Source of the DNA: Streptomyces natalensis ATCC 27448
Lineage (GTDB): Bacteria > Actinomycetota > Actinomycetes > Streptomycetales > Streptomycetaceae
DNA: 64,000 nt
Assembly (NCBI RefSeq): GCF_000935125.1
Contig: NZ_JRKI01000026.1
Coordinates: forward strand, 372,001-436,000
Reading direction: 5' to 3'
The position numbers and the translations under genes were made by a program. Positions 34,865-44,666 of the stretch are shown here, piece by piece. Under the pieces are notes generated by a model. It searched no databases. It worked only from the letters and a program-made list of their open reading frames with translations, and had not been told where the DNA came from. The stretch's first letter is position 1. Every line of letters begins with the position of its first letter.

Positions 34865-35994
34865 CGGCCGTCCTCTCCTGCGACATCTGCATACCCGGTG
34901 AACCCGCTCGGATCGTGGCGGCCGAAGCTGCCGTGCTCGAAGATCCCGTAGCCGGTCCGGCCCTCGAAGGTGAAGCGGGCGGCGTGGTCGGTGACGCCGT
35001 AGGCGGCAAGGGGGTGCGCCGCCGGATCGGACAGGTCGTAGGTACGGCGGTCGGTCCAGCCGCGGCCGCGCCAGGTGCCGTGCTGCCAGTCGTCGGCGGG
35101 AGGGTAGCCGGCGCCGACGGCCAGAGGGGAGGAGGTGAGGATCTCGGCGGTGAGTTCCAGGGGTTTGCGGGCCGGGTCGGTGAGGTGGAGGACGGCGCGT
35201 TCGGGGTGGCGGGTGCCGGGGCGGTAGGTGATGTCGGTGTGCGGCCAGCCGAGTTGGACGTCCCGTTCGCCCTCGCGCACCAACAGGGCCTCGTTCAGGG
35301 TGCGGTGGCCGTCGGCGTCCTCCTGGACGATGACCATGAGGAACCGGTCGTCGAAGCGGACCGGGCACCATACCCAGTGGAAACCCTCCGGCCGCGCCTC
35401 CTCCCCCGCCCGTCCCGCCTCCTCGCCGGGGATCGGGCGGACGCCCCAGCTGCGGTCGCGGGTGCCGGTCCACTCCCCCGCCGTCACGGCCAGTTCCTCC
35501 CCCGCGATCCGGATGCGCCCGGTGCAGATGCCCGCCTGGACGAACCGCCGGCCCTCCAGCGTCAGCCGGTCGCCGCGGTACTGGGTGTGGTGCGGCTCCC
35601 AGGTGGCGGGGTGGGCCGCGGTCCAGGTCAGGTCGTAGGAGAGGCCGTCGGGATCGCCGGGATCCGCGGCGCAGGTCAGCCGGATCCGGGCGAGCGGCTC
35701 CTCGACGGTGACGGTGAGCGGGCCGACGGTGAGCGCGAGCCGGTCATCGGTGAGCGCGTCGGAGGCCCGTACGGCATGCAGCCGGTCGCCGACGCGAAGG
35801 GTGGCATAGGCGTCGATGACCCCGGTGTTGGGGTAGACGCCGAGTCCGGCGATGAGCAGGGCGCGGCCGGAGTGGTCCATGACGTGGAAGATGCACCGGT
35901 CATAGGCGTTGCGGTCGCCGGTGACGACATGCCGCATGGACAACGGCGCCTGGTGGATCGGGTACTCGTCGAGCGCGATCGGGCGGTCGGGCAC
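34861..35994 (-). CDS. CrtC/DUF7064-7065-like lipocalin-fold protein
   Basis: A 377-residue protein built of two beta-sandwich halves. Features include RNAYDRCIFHVMDHSGRALL, GEWTGTRDRSWGVRPIPGE and EGFHWVWCPVRFDDRFLM. This matches proteins distantly related to carotenoid 1,2-hydratase/AttH domains (now DUF7064/DUF7065). It has no signal peptide. In actinobacteria such genes often neighbour APH-like kinases and acyl-CoA dehydrogenases in lipid or steroid pathways, as here. Function unproven. Confidence 0.82.
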   Translation of the reverse strand: MPDRPIALDEYPIHQAPLSMRHVVTGDRNAYDRCIFHVMDHSGRALLIAGLGVYPNTGVIDAYATLRVGDRLHAVRASDALTDDRLALTVGPLTVTVEEPLARIRLTCAADPGDPDGLSYDLTWTAAHPATWEPHHTQYRGDRLTLEGRRFVQAGICTGRIRIAGEELAVTAGEWTGTRDRSWGVRPIPGEEAGRAGEEARPEGFHWVWCPVRFDDRFLMVIVQEDADGHRTLNEALLVREGERDVQLGWPHTDITYRPGTRHPERAVLHLTDPARKPLELTAEILTSSPLAVGAGYPPADDWQHGTWRGRGWTDRRTYDLSDPAAHPLAAYGVTDHAARFTFEGRTGYGIFEHGSFGRHDPSGFTGYADVAGEDGR

Positions 35995-36138
35995 GGTCTC
36001 CTCCTGGGGGCGCGGCCGAACGGCGGGAGTTGACGGTACGTCAGGTTTCGACGGGCGGCCAGACCTCCGGGGAGGCCGGGGCGTACGGTAGGGGACGTAA
36101 CCCCGGTTCGGCTGTTACATTCGGCGCATGGACATGGA

Positions 36139-36213
36139 GTCGGCACGGAGTCGGCACCACGTCGGCACGGAGCCGATCCGGCGTCGGCACGGATTCGACC
36201 CGGCGTCGGCACG
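36139..36213 (+). repeat. GTCGGCAC array with 11/22-bp phasing
   Basis: GTCGGCAC occurs at 36139, 36150, 36161, 36183 and 36205, with spacings of exactly 11, 11, 22 and 22 bp. The last two full units form a 22-bp direct repeat differing at few positions. The array lies in the leader region of the threonine-synthase-like gene, 20 bp before its start. Confidence 0.9.
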
Positions 36214-36232
36214 AAAGAGACCTGGAGCCACG

Positions 36233-37387
36233 GTGACCCCACCACCCCTGCGCTGCCTGCGCTGTGACCGTCCGACCGGGAGCTTCGACGGCTGCCGGAG
36301 CTGCGCCGCCGAGGGGATCGGCGTCAATGCGATGCCGCCGCTCGCGGATCTGAACGGCGTCGACCTCACCCGGTATCCCGGCGGACCGTGGGGGCTGCCG
36401 ACGGCGCTGCCGATGGCGGGGGCACCGGTCACGCTGGGCGAGGGCAACACCCCGAACATCCGGCTGCGGACGGACCCGGATTCCGGCCAACAGGCCGATT
36501 CCGCCGGTGAGTTGTGGCTGAAGTACGAGGGCGGCAACCCCACCGGGTCGCACAAGGACCGGGCGATGGCCGTCGGCGTGGCGGCGGCGGTGGCGGCCGG
36601 TGCGGACACCGTCGTCGCGGCGTCCTCCGGCAACGCGGGCGCGGCGGCCGCGGCGTATGCGGCGCGGGCCGGGCTGCGCTGTGTGGTGTTCACCAACGAG
36701 ACGGTGCCGGCCGGGCTGCGGGCGCAGATCGATGCGCTGGGTGCCGAGCGCGTGGTGCACCCGGGCAGCGCGCTGGAGCGGAACGAGGCGATGGGGCGGG
36801 CCGTCGCGGAGCGCGGCTGGTACCCGTTGACCAGCTTCTCCGTGCCCTCCCCCGGCGGGAACCCGTACGCCAACGAGGGCTACAAATCGGTGGCGTACGA
36901 GCTGGCGCGGGATTTCGCGGGGCGGCGGATCGACGCGGTGGTGGTGCCCACCAGCCGGGCGGATCTGCTGGGCGGCATCGGCCGCGGCTTCCGCGAGCTG
37001 ACGGCCGCGGGGCTGCTCGCGTCCGCGCCCCGGCTGGTGGCGGCCGAACCGGCGGCCGCGGCACCGTTCACCGCGGCGCTGCGCCACCCGGACCGGGCGG
37101 AGCAGGAGCGCACGCGGGTCGCGAGCGGGCCCACGGTGGCGTTCTCCCTAGGGGAGGAACGGCCCTGCTGGCAGGGGCTCGATGCGCTGTGGCGCAGCGG
37201 GGGCACGGCCGTGGCACTGGACGACGAGGCGATCCTGGCGGAGCACCGGCGGCTGGCGGCCGAGGGGCTGGTCCTGGAGCCGTCGTCGGCCGTGGCCTCC
37301 GCCGTGGCGTGGGATCTCGTCCGCCGGCCCGGTGTGCTGGTGGTCGCGATGGGCACGGCGACGGGCCTGAAGGGGCTGGTGGGCTGA
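36233..37387 (+). CDS. Threonine synthase-like PLP enzyme (fold II)
   Basis: A 384-residue protein. A zinc-ribbon-like N-terminus (LRCLRCDRPTG ... GCRSCAAEG) leads into a fold-type II PLP domain. The PLP Lys lies in GGNPTGSHKDRAM, with ASSGNAGAAAAAYAARAGL binding the cofactor phosphate and GEGNTP near the N-terminus. This suggests threonine synthase (O-phosphohomoserine to threonine) or a related beta/gamma-replacing enzyme. The GTG start follows TGGAG; an in-frame ATG at 36128 would add a peptide encoded by the repeat array. Probably not the main thrC, which usually sits with homoserine genes. Confidence 0.85.
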   Translation: MTPPPLRCLRCDRPTGSFDGCRSCAAEGIGVNAMPPLADLNGVDLTRYPGGPWGLPTALPMAGAPVTLGEGNTPNIRLRTDPDSGQQADSAGELWLKYEGGNPTGSHKDRAMAVGVAAAVAAGADTVVAASSGNAGAAAAAYAARAGLRCVVFTNETVPAGLRAQIDALGAERVVHPGSALERNEAMGRAVAERGWYPLTSFSVPSPGGNPYANEGYKSVAYELARDFAGRRIDAVVVPTSRADLLGGIGRGFRELTAAGLLASAPRLVAAEPAAAAPFTAALRHPDRAEQERTRVASGPTVAFSLGEERPCWQGLDALWRSGGTAVALDDEAILAEHRRLAAEGLVLEPSSAVASAVAWDLVRRPGVLVVAMGTATGLKGLVG

Positions 37388-37388
37388 G

Positions 37389-37417
37389 GGCGGGCCGGGA
37401 CGAGGCCCCGGCCCGCC
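37389..37417. terminator. Terminator between convergent genes
   Basis: GGCGGGCCGGG and its complement CCCGGCCCGCC around a short loop, 2 bp after the threonine-synthase-like stop and before the convergent acyl-CoA dehydrogenase. Confidence 0.7.
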
Positions 37418-37473
37418 ACGCTCAGCGCGACTCCGGCCCGCCCTGGATCAGCGCACTCCGGCCCGCCCCCGGC

Positions 37474-38649
37474 TCAGTGCGACTCCGGCCCCGCCAGATG
37501 CCGGGCGATCACCATCCGCTGGATCTGGTTCGTCCCCTCGACGATCTGGAGGACCTTGGCCTCGCGCATATACCGCTCGGCCGGGAAGTCCGCGGTGTAG
37601 CCGTAGCCTCCGAGGAGCTGTACGGCGTCGGTGGTCACCCGCATCGCGGTGTCCGTGCAGAAGAGCTTGGCCATCGCCGCCTCCTTGGAGAACGGCTGCC
37701 CGGCGTCGCGCAGCCGGGCGGCGGTGAGGTAGAGGGCGCGGCCGGCCTCGATCTGGGTGGCCATGTCGGCGAGCATGAAGCGCAGCCCCTGGAAGTCGGC
37801 GATCGGGCGGCCGAACTGCCGGCGTTCGGCGACGTAGCCGAGCGCCTCGTCCAGTGCGGCCTGGGCGACGCCGATGGCGCAGGCGGCGATGCCGAGGCGG
37901 CCGGAGTCGAGGGCGGACAGGGCGATGGCGAAGCCCTGGCCCTCGTCGCCGATACGACGGGAGTCGGGGATGCGGACGCCGTCGAAGTGCAGCTGGGCGG
38001 TCGGGGAACCCTTCATGCCCATCTTGCGCTCGGGCACCGCAGCGGTCAGGCCCTCGGCGTCGCCGGGGACGAGGAAGGCCGTGATGCCGCGGGCACCGGG
38101 GCCACCGGTGCGGGCGAGGACGGTGTAGAAATCGGCCACCCCGCCGTGGGTGATCCACGCCTTGGTGCCGTCGATGATCCAGCCCCCACCGCCGTCGCGG
38201 GTGGCGCGCGTGGTCAGCGAGGCGGCGTCGGAGCCGGAGGACGGCTCGGAGAGGCAGTACGCGCCGAGCAGCCCGCCGCCGAGCATGGCCGGCAGATGGT
38301 CGGCGCGCTGCTGCTTGCTGCCGTATCCGGCCAGCGCATGACAGGCCAGGGTGTGCACGCTGACGCCCAGGCCGACGGTGAGCCGGGCGGCCGCGAGTTC
38401 TTCGAGGACCTGGAGGTAGACCTCGTAGGGCTGGTCGCCGCCGCCGAACTCCTCGGCGTACGGGAGGGAGAGCAGGCCGGATTCCGAGAGGAGGGTGAAG
38501 GTCTCGCGGGGGAAGCGGCCGGCGTCCTCCTCCTCGGCGGCGGTCGGCCTGATCTCCCGCTCGATGAGTTCGCGTACGAGCGTCATCAGGTCGCGGGCTT
38601 CCTCGGTGGGCAGCCTGCGGTCCACCGGCCGGGGGCCGTACTCGGTCAT
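37474..38649 (-). CDS. Acyl-CoA dehydrogenase
   Basis: A 391-residue FAD enzyme catalysing alpha,beta-oxidation of acyl-CoA thioesters. It shows the FAD/substrate motifs YCLSEPSSGSDAA and WITHGGVADFYTV, the RRQFGRPIADFQ segment, and the catalytic-base region LQIVEGTNQIQRMVIAR. The ATG follows GGAGGA. The size and full domain set are typical for short/branched-chain members. It is divergent from the chitinase. Confidence 0.95.
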   Translation of the reverse strand: MTEYGPRPVDRRLPTEEARDLMTLVRELIEREIRPTAAEEEDAGRFPRETFTLLSESGLLSLPYAEEFGGGDQPYEVYLQVLEELAAARLTVGLGVSVHTLACHALAGYGSKQQRADHLPAMLGGGLLGAYCLSEPSSGSDAASLTTRATRDGGGGWIIDGTKAWITHGGVADFYTVLARTGGPGARGITAFLVPGDAEGLTAAVPERKMGMKGSPTAQLHFDGVRIPDSRRIGDEGQGFAIALSALDSGRLGIAACAIGVAQAALDEALGYVAERRQFGRPIADFQGLRFMLADMATQIEAGRALYLTAARLRDAGQPFSKEAAMAKLFCTDTAMRVTTDAVQLLGGYGYTADFPAERYMREAKVLQIVEGTNQIQRMVIARHLAGPESH

Positions 38650-38866
38650 GGCGGCGCTCTCCTCCCTGTCGGGCGCTGCGGCAGCGCACGCGGGGGTGAG
38701 GCGGCGCCGCCGGATTTCCGGGTGCCCAGCCGATGATCGCCTTCCGGGTCTCGGAAGACGATGACCTGCGACTGTGGCGCTAGGAGTATGCCCGATCGGC
38801 GGCCCCACGTCACGGGTTGATGATCACCGGATCCGGGCGGTCCGGACCGGCCCGCACGGTCACGAA

Positions 38867-38904
38867 ATTGGTCCGAACCATTGACCCCACTGGTCTAGTC
38901 CTTC
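38867..38904. promoter_or_regulatory. Pair of DasR-type (dre) / chitinase operator sites
   Basis: ATTGGTCCGAACCATT (38867-38882) and ACTGGTCTAGTCCTTC (38889-38904) resemble the DasR element ACTGGTCTAGACCACT and the 12-bp direct repeats of Streptomyces chitinase promoters. Centres are 22 bp apart and they flank the -35 box. Confidence 0.75.
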
Positions 38905-38910
38905 TACCTT
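38881..38910 (+). promoter_or_regulatory. Chitinase promoter
   Basis: TTGACC (38881-38886), an 18-bp spacer and TACCTT (38905-38910). The second operator fills the spacer, so bound repressor would block polymerase. The leader to the ATG at 39048 is about 130 nt. Confidence 0.65.
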
Positions 38911-39047
38911 CTCCCTCAACGTTCTACGCGTTCATGCCAATTCGGCACCGGCCGTTCACGTTTCTCCCCACCCGGCCGCCGAGCGGCCTGCACGCTCCTT
39001 CCACACGCAGGTCACGGCTCCACCTCGCCCCCCTCCGAGGAGACGAC

Positions 39048-40298
<1,251 letters not shown>

Positions 40299-40318
40299 CC
40301 GAAGCGGTCGAGGAAGCC

Positions 40319-40349
40319 GGGCGGGAGGCAGTGGGGCCTCCCGCCCTTT
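40319..40349. terminator. Terminator between chitinase and TetR genes
   Basis: GGGCGGGAGGC and complement GCCTCCCGCCC with a 6-nt loop, followed by TTT. Confidence 0.8.
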
Positions 40350-40362
40350 CCCTGTGCGCGGC

Positions 40363-41019
40363 TCAGGTGGACGGCCGGGACGGCGCCGGGCAGGTCGGCT
40401 CGTACTCCTCGATCAGCCGCAGGGTGTCGCCCAGCCCGCGCACCAGCAGGGCGGTCACCGTCTCGCGGGGTATCTCCTGGGTCGCGATCCAGTCGAGGGT
40501 GACGCCCTCGACGCTGGTGAGCCAGCCGGTCAGGGCGATGCGGGCGAGCGGCGGGATCTCCTCGCGGCCCCAGGCGCCCCGGGCGATGGTGCGCAGCAGC
40601 CGGGCCCGCACGGCATCGCGGATCGCCAGCACCTCGGCGTCGGAGCCGACGCCGCCGGTGACGATGGCGCGGTAGGCGGCCTGGTGGTGCTGGGCGTAGC
40701 GGAGATAGCCGTCGACGGTGCGCTGGACGCGTTCGACGGGCGGCAGGTCATGGGTGCTGCCCGCGCGCTCGACCAGCTGGGCCACGGCGTCCTCGATGAT
40801 CGCGAGGTAATAGCCGCGCTTGTTGGTGAAGTAGTAGTAGATCAGGCCCTTGGCCACGCCGGCCGCGCGGGCGATGTCGTCCATGGACAGCGCGTCGTAC
40901 GAGGTGTCGGCGAACAACGCACGCCCGGTGGCGATGAGTTCGGCGCGCCGTGCCTGGGCGCGTCCGGTGCCGCGGGCGGCCGGGGAGCCGTCCTGTCCGC
41001 GCTGTTGACTATTATTCAA
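40363..41019 (-). CDS. TetR-family regulator
   Basis: A 218-residue repressor. The DNA-binding domain contains LFADTSYDALSMDDIARAAG and GVAKGLIYYYFTNKRGYYLAI. The ligand domain includes the YRAIVTGGVGSDAEVLAIRDAV stretch found in TetR genes next to DUF6230/DUF6114 pairs. The start is probably the TTG at 41019, since no ATG/GTG lies before the helix-turn-helix in frame. It is divergent from the DUF6230 gene across an interval containing heptanucleotide repeats. Confidence 0.85.
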   Translation of the reverse strand: MNNSQQRGQDGSPAARGTGRAQARRAELIATGRALFADTSYDALSMDDIARAAGVAKGLIYYYFTNKRGYYLAIIEDAVAQLVERAGSTHDLPPVERVQRTVDGYLRYAQHHQAAYRAIVTGGVGSDAEVLAIRDAVRARLLRTIARGAWGREEIPPLARIALTGWLTSVEGVTLDWIATQEIPRETVTALLVRGLGDTLRLIEEYEPTCPAPSRPST

Positions 41020-41065
41020 AATCGGCCCTAGTCTCCCAACGGACTCGTCAGTAGTCGCCTCGTCG

Positions 41066-41109
41066 CCAACTGACCAACTCGCCAACTGCCAACTGCCAAC
41101 TGCCAACTG
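41066..41109. repeat. Heptanucleotide CCAACTG tandem repeats
   Basis: Four perfect head-to-tail CCAACTG units (41082-41109), preceded by CCAACTG at 41066 and CCAACTC at 41074. The array lies 47-90 bp upstream of the TetR start and 143 bp before the DUF6230 start. Confidence 0.95.
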
Positions 41110-41251
41110 CCAAGATTTTTCCGCAGTATGACAGCGCGTCATGGACCGGATCCGCTTCTTCGCCCATGACCTTCGCGATCGTCCGCCGCGTTTTACCCAC
41201 GGCGCCCCAGCACTTCCTCGCGCATTCGACCACTGCCCCGGGGAGGACACA

Positions 41252-41884
41252 GTGAGCCCTACGATCCGAACGCCCCGCCCCGCGCCCGCCGCGCCCGAGG
41301 GGCGCACCTCCTGGAAGAAGACCGCCGTGGTGGCGGTGCCCGCCGTGCTCGCCGTGGGAGCGCTGGCGACGGTGATGGCCCAGGGCGTGCTGGCCGCCTC
41401 CTTCGCCGTCTCCGGAACCCACTTCCAGGTCTCCTCGGGCAAGCTGACCAGCAGCGGACTGTCCTCGTACGTCCACACCGACCGCGATACCGACGGCCGC
41501 GGCCACCCCGTCGCGCTGCTCGGCATCGGCAAGGCGTCGCTCGCCGACATCTGCCAGTCGGCGCAGGTCAAGACGCCGGTCGGCACCGTGGTGTTCAAGC
41601 TGACGGCGGGCGGCAGGGCCGGGCCGGTGTCCGCCGACAGTCTGGTCATCGACGGCGAGGACCTGGTCGGCGACGCCCGCTTCGGCACCGCGCAGATCGG
41701 CCGGGACGCCGCCTCGCTGGACGCCGTACCGGGTGTGCACGGCCCGAAGGGGAAGTTCGGACTCCAGGCCGGGGACATCTCGGTCGCCGGGGTCCGCTCG
41801 CACGCCTGGTCCGCCACCGGCGGCAACTTCCGGCTCAAGGGGCTGCGGGTGAGCGTGAGCCTGGACGGCGAGAAGTGTTTCTGA
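41252..41884 (+). CDS. DUF6230 family protein (exported)
   Basis: A 210-residue protein with one N-terminal hydrophobic segment (KKTAVVAVPAVLAVGALATVMAQGVLAA) and a secreted beta-rich domain (SFAVSGTHFQVSSGKL, ADICQSAQVKTPVG, and a final GEKCF). The two cysteines may pair. Older annotations call it cholesterol esterase without support. The GTG follows GGGAGGA. The stop overlaps the start of the DUF6114 gene by 10 nt. The pair with its divergent TetR is a conserved streptomycete unit of unknown function. Confidence 0.88.
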   Translation: MSPTIRTPRPAPAAPEGRTSWKKTAVVAVPAVLAVGALATVMAQGVLAASFAVSGTHFQVSSGKLTSSGLSSYVHTDRDTDGRGHPVALLGIGKASLADICQSAQVKTPVGTVVFKLTAGGRAGPVSADSLVIDGEDLVGDARFGTAQIGRDAASLDAVPGVHGPKGKFGLQAGDISVAGVRSHAWSATGGNFRLKGLRVSVSLDGEKCF

Positions 41885-42945
41885 GCGCGCGCCGTGCCCG
41901 CTGGGGCACCCGCCTTGAGCAGGTACTGCCGTGGCCCGAGCGGCGGGCGGCGCTGCGCCGCTGGCGGCGGACCCGGCCGTTCTGGGCCGGGCTGCTGCTC
42001 CTGCTCGGCGGCGCGGAGCTGCTGCTGGTGCCGCTCTCACCGCTGACGGTCCTGGTGAGCCTGGGGCTCGGCGGGCTGGCGGCGATCGGCATCGGGCTGG
42101 CGCTGATGGTGGCGGGGATCTTCCTGTGGTGCACACCGGCCGCGCGCCACTACGTCAGTATCAATGCGCTGATCCTGTCGGTGCTCTCCTTCGCCGCGAC
42201 CAATCTGGGCGGCTTTCTGGTGGGCATGGGCCTGGGGATCGCGGGCAGCGCGATGGGGTTCGGGTGGACGCCGGTGCGGGCGGGGGATCCCGGACGGGAG
42301 ACGGGTCCGGCACAGGGGACGGATCCGGTGCAGGGGACGGATCCGGTACCGCGGGCAGGTCTCGTACGGGAGACGGATCCGGACGGCGCCCGCCCCGCGG
42401 ACCGTACGGCGCAGGCGTCGGCGCCGGCCCGTCGTGGCGTCGGCCGCAAGGTCCTCGCGGCCGGCCTGCCCGTGGCGCTGCTCGCGGCCGTCGGGGGCCC
42501 GGCGCAACGGGCCGAGGCGACCGGCGTACCGGCGCCGCCGGTCCCGCCCACCGTGCACACCACGCGGTTCGCCCCCAAGGGCTTCACCCTCGCCGGGGTC
42601 ACCGAGGTCCCGACGGCAAACGGCCGGGCCAAAGCCATGGTCCTGAAGATGTCGGCGGCCTCGCTCACCGACTACCGCCTCACCACCCGCGACCGCACCG
42701 GGCCCCAACTCGGGCTGAACGCCGATACGTTGAACCTCCGCGGCGAGGTGACCCTCTACCTCACCAAGTTCAGCGGCTGTCTGGAGGGCGTGCTCTGCCT
42801 CACCTTCACCCCCGACACGCTCCCCGTCCCGCCGGTCGTACCGCCCTTCGTCTACATGACCGATGTGACGGCCGAACAGGCACTGGTCACCTCCGACCTG
42901 ATCGTCGCGGACGGGCTGCGGCTGCACGCCGGTCCGCGTTCCTGA
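41875..42945 (+). CDS. DUF6114 family membrane protein
   Basis: A 356-residue protein. Residues 35-130 form about four membrane helices (PFWAGLLLLLGGAELLLVPL, LVSLGLGGLAAIGIGLALMVAGIFLW). A Gly/Asp/Pro-rich linker at about 138-185 is encoded by imperfect GGGGACGGATCCGGT-type repeats. A further hydrophobic segment and a beta-rich domain with one Cys pair (FSGCLEGVLCL) follow and resemble DUF6230. The GTG overlaps the upstream gene by 10 nt. Function unknown; probably an envelope complex with DUF6230. Confidence 0.85.
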   Translation: MFLSARRARWGTRLEQVLPWPERRAALRRWRRTRPFWAGLLLLLGGAELLLVPLSPLTVLVSLGLGGLAAIGIGLALMVAGIFLWCTPAARHYVSINALILSVLSFAATNLGGFLVGMGLGIAGSAMGFGWTPVRAGDPGRETGPAQGTDPVQGTDPVPRAGLVRETDPDGARPADRTAQASAPARRGVGRKVLAAGLPVALLAAVGGPAQRAEATGVPAPPVPPTVHTTRFAPKGFTLAGVTEVPTANGRAKAMVLKMSAASLTDYRLTTRDRTGPQLGLNADTLNLRGEVTLYLTKFSGCLEGVLCLTFTPDTLPVPPVVPPFVYMTDVTAEQALVTSDLIVADGLRLHAGPRS

Positions 42946-43033
42946 TCCGGCTCCCCCGGCGGGCTTTACGGCCCCCGTCCGCTGCGCGCACCATCGGCGT
43001 GCGGGGGCCGGATCCGTGACGAAGAGGTGACTG

Positions 43034-44338
43034 GTGGTCAACCCTTGGCTGGCGCTGGAGTCGGGTGCCGACCCGGTGGCACATACCCGCAGGGTGCGGC
43101 GGGCCCATGAGGCGTTCCTGGCCGACGGGACGGTGCTGCCGCCCGTACGCCGGGTGGTCGCCGACTCCTGGCGCCGCTCGGCGCGGGCACGGGCCGCCTC
43201 GGACGGCGCGGCGCCCATCGAGCTGGACGAGGCCGCGCTGCGGGCCTACCGGGACGCCCACCCCCTGGCTCGGGCGATGCCCGTCTTCCGCGAGCTGCTG
43301 GGCAGCATCGCCCAGGACGGTGCGCATCTGATGGCGGTCTGCGATCCCCAGGGACGGATGCTGTGGGTCGAGGGCCACCCCGGGGTACGGCGGCAGGCGG
43401 AGCGGATGAACTTCGTGGTCGGGGCGCGCTGGGACGAGCGGCATGCGGGCACCAACGCGCCGGGCACCGCGCTCGCCTCCGGTCACGCCGTACAGATCTT
43501 CGCGGCCGAGCACTACAACCGGCGGGTGCAGCGCTGGACCTGCGCGGCGGCCCCGCTGCACGATCCGCGGACCGGGCGGCTGCTGGGCGCCGTCGACATC
43601 ACCGGCGGCGACCATCTGGCCGGCCCGCACAGCCTGGCCCTGGTCCAGGCCACCGCCCGCGCCGCCGAGGCCCATCTGGCATACGGGATACGGGAGTTGG
43701 GGACGTTCCTGGCCGCACTGGGACGGGACGAGGCGCTGCTGGCCGTGGACGGCACCCGGCTGCGGCTGGGCCGCCGGCACAGCGAGATCATGGTGCTGCT
43801 CGCCCACCACCCCGCGGGCCTGACCGGTGAGCAGCTGGCCGTCCTCCTCTACGGCGAACGGGAGATCAGCCCGGTCACCCTGCGCGCCGAGCTGTCCCGG
43901 CTGCGGCAGCTCGCCGGCCCGCTGCTCGCCTCCCGGCCCTACCGGCTGACCCGTCCGACCGAGACCGATCTCCACACGGTCGAGCGGGAGTTGACCGCCG
44001 GTCACCTCACGGCGGCCCTGGATGCCTACCCCGGTCCGCTGCTGCCGCTCTCGGAGGCCCCCGGGATACGCCGTCTGCGCACGGCCCTGGAGGACCGGCT
44101 GCGGCGCGCCCTGCTGGCCGCCCGCGACCCCGCGCTGCTGCGCCGCTGGTCGCAGACCCCCTGGGGCGAGCACGACCTGGAGGTCTGGGAAGCCCTGGAG
44201 GACACCCTGCCGCCGCACTCCCCGGCACGCGACGTCCCGCACGCCACGGCGGGGCGCCTGCGGACGGCGTACGGGCTGACCGGCTCGTCCTCTGCCCCAC
44301 GGTCGACCGACGGTCCCCGCAGGCCGCCAGGCCCCTGA
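43034..44338 (+). CDS. GAF-domain transcriptional regulator with winged helix
   Basis: A 434-residue regulator. The N-terminal part resembles the sensory half of AcoR-like activators (VADSWRRSARARA, then a GAF domain around LMAVCDPQGRMLWVEGHPG to HAGTNAPGTALASG). There is no AAA+ sigma-54 domain. The C-terminus is a winged helix (RHSEIMVLLAHHPAGLTGEQL and later EISPVTLRAELSRLRQL). GAAGAGG precedes the GTG. In streptomycetes such genes usually adjoin an ExaC-like aldehyde dehydrogenase; here that gene lies 9.5 kb downstream, beyond the sulfur cluster. Confidence 0.88.
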   Translation: MVNPWLALESGADPVAHTRRVRRAHEAFLADGTVLPPVRRVVADSWRRSARARAASDGAAPIELDEAALRAYRDAHPLARAMPVFRELLGSIAQDGAHLMAVCDPQGRMLWVEGHPGVRRQAERMNFVVGARWDERHAGTNAPGTALASGHAVQIFAAEHYNRRVQRWTCAAAPLHDPRTGRLLGAVDITGGDHLAGPHSLALVQATARAAEAHLAYGIRELGTFLAALGRDEALLAVDGTRLRLGRRHSEIMVLLAHHPAGLTGEQLAVLLYGEREISPVTLRAELSRLRQLAGPLLASRPYRLTRPTETDLHTVERELTAGHLTAALDAYPGPLLPLSEAPGIRRLRTALEDRLRRALLAARDPALLRRWSQTPWGEHDLEVWEALEDTLPPHSPARDVPHATAGRLRTAYGLTGSSSAPRSTDGPRRPPGP

Positions 44339-44485
44339 AGCATCCCTGACCACCGGAGGCGGCCGCTCGGTGCTGCCGACGGGCTCGCGCAACGCTCCTG
44401 AGGCGTGTCACCAATGTCCGGCAGTTTTATACATTCCATCAGGTCTGTGCGGACTCGTTTTGTCATCCCATAGGTCGGGCACGCT

Positions 44486-44516
44486 TTGACAAGCGTGGCC
44501 GAGATCTGACTAACTT
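44486..44516 (+). promoter_or_regulatory. Promoter of the sulfur cluster
   Basis: TTGACA (44486-44491) and TAACTT (44511-44516) with a 19-bp spacer. The predicted transcript starts at about 44523, just where the riboswitch begins. Confidence 0.6.
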
Positions 44517-44525
44517 GCGCCGCAG

Positions 44526-44640
44526 ATCGGTCATGAGTGTCAGCGACAAGCCCTGGCTTGCTGACCGGCAACCCTCGCGCCGCGGTGGGGTGCCCCAGGT
44601 GACGACCGGACCGGAAGACCTTCGGTAAGCGCGAGCCCCA
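44526..44640 (+). promoter_or_regulatory. SAM-IV-like (SAM-I core) riboswitch
   Basis: The segment has the SAM-I/IV core. P1 is GGTC (44529-44532) with GACC (44604-44607). A long arm is formed by GTCAGC, AAGCC and GGCTT, GCTGAC. The conserved CGGCAACCCTC leads to GGTGGGGTGCC, closing GGCA/TGCC, followed by CCAGGTGA. In actinomycetes this architecture (SAM-IV) controls sulfur genes by sensing S-adenosylmethionine. It lies directly after a promoter and before the Cys leader peptide and ABC operon. Exact ends are estimated. Confidence 0.8.
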
Positions 44641-44666
44641 CGGGCCGGAACAGTGACGGTGACGGA

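Noticed and set aside
36128..36232. Longer N-terminus of the threonine-synthase-like protein starting at ATG 36128
   Set aside because: The extra 35 codons are encoded by the GTCGGCAC repeat array, have no family similarity, and a better ribosome site (TGGAG) lies before the GTG at 36233.
38817..39047. Extended N-terminus of the chitinase from ATG 38817
   Set aside because: It would translate through the promoter and DasR-like sites. A clear GAGGAGA site and a signal peptide begin at 39048.
42293..42390. Repeat array in the DUF6114 gene as a possible minisatellite
   Set aside because: The GGGGACGGATCCGGT-like units are imperfect and in frame, and encode a low-complexity linker. This is ordinary for surface-protein spacers.
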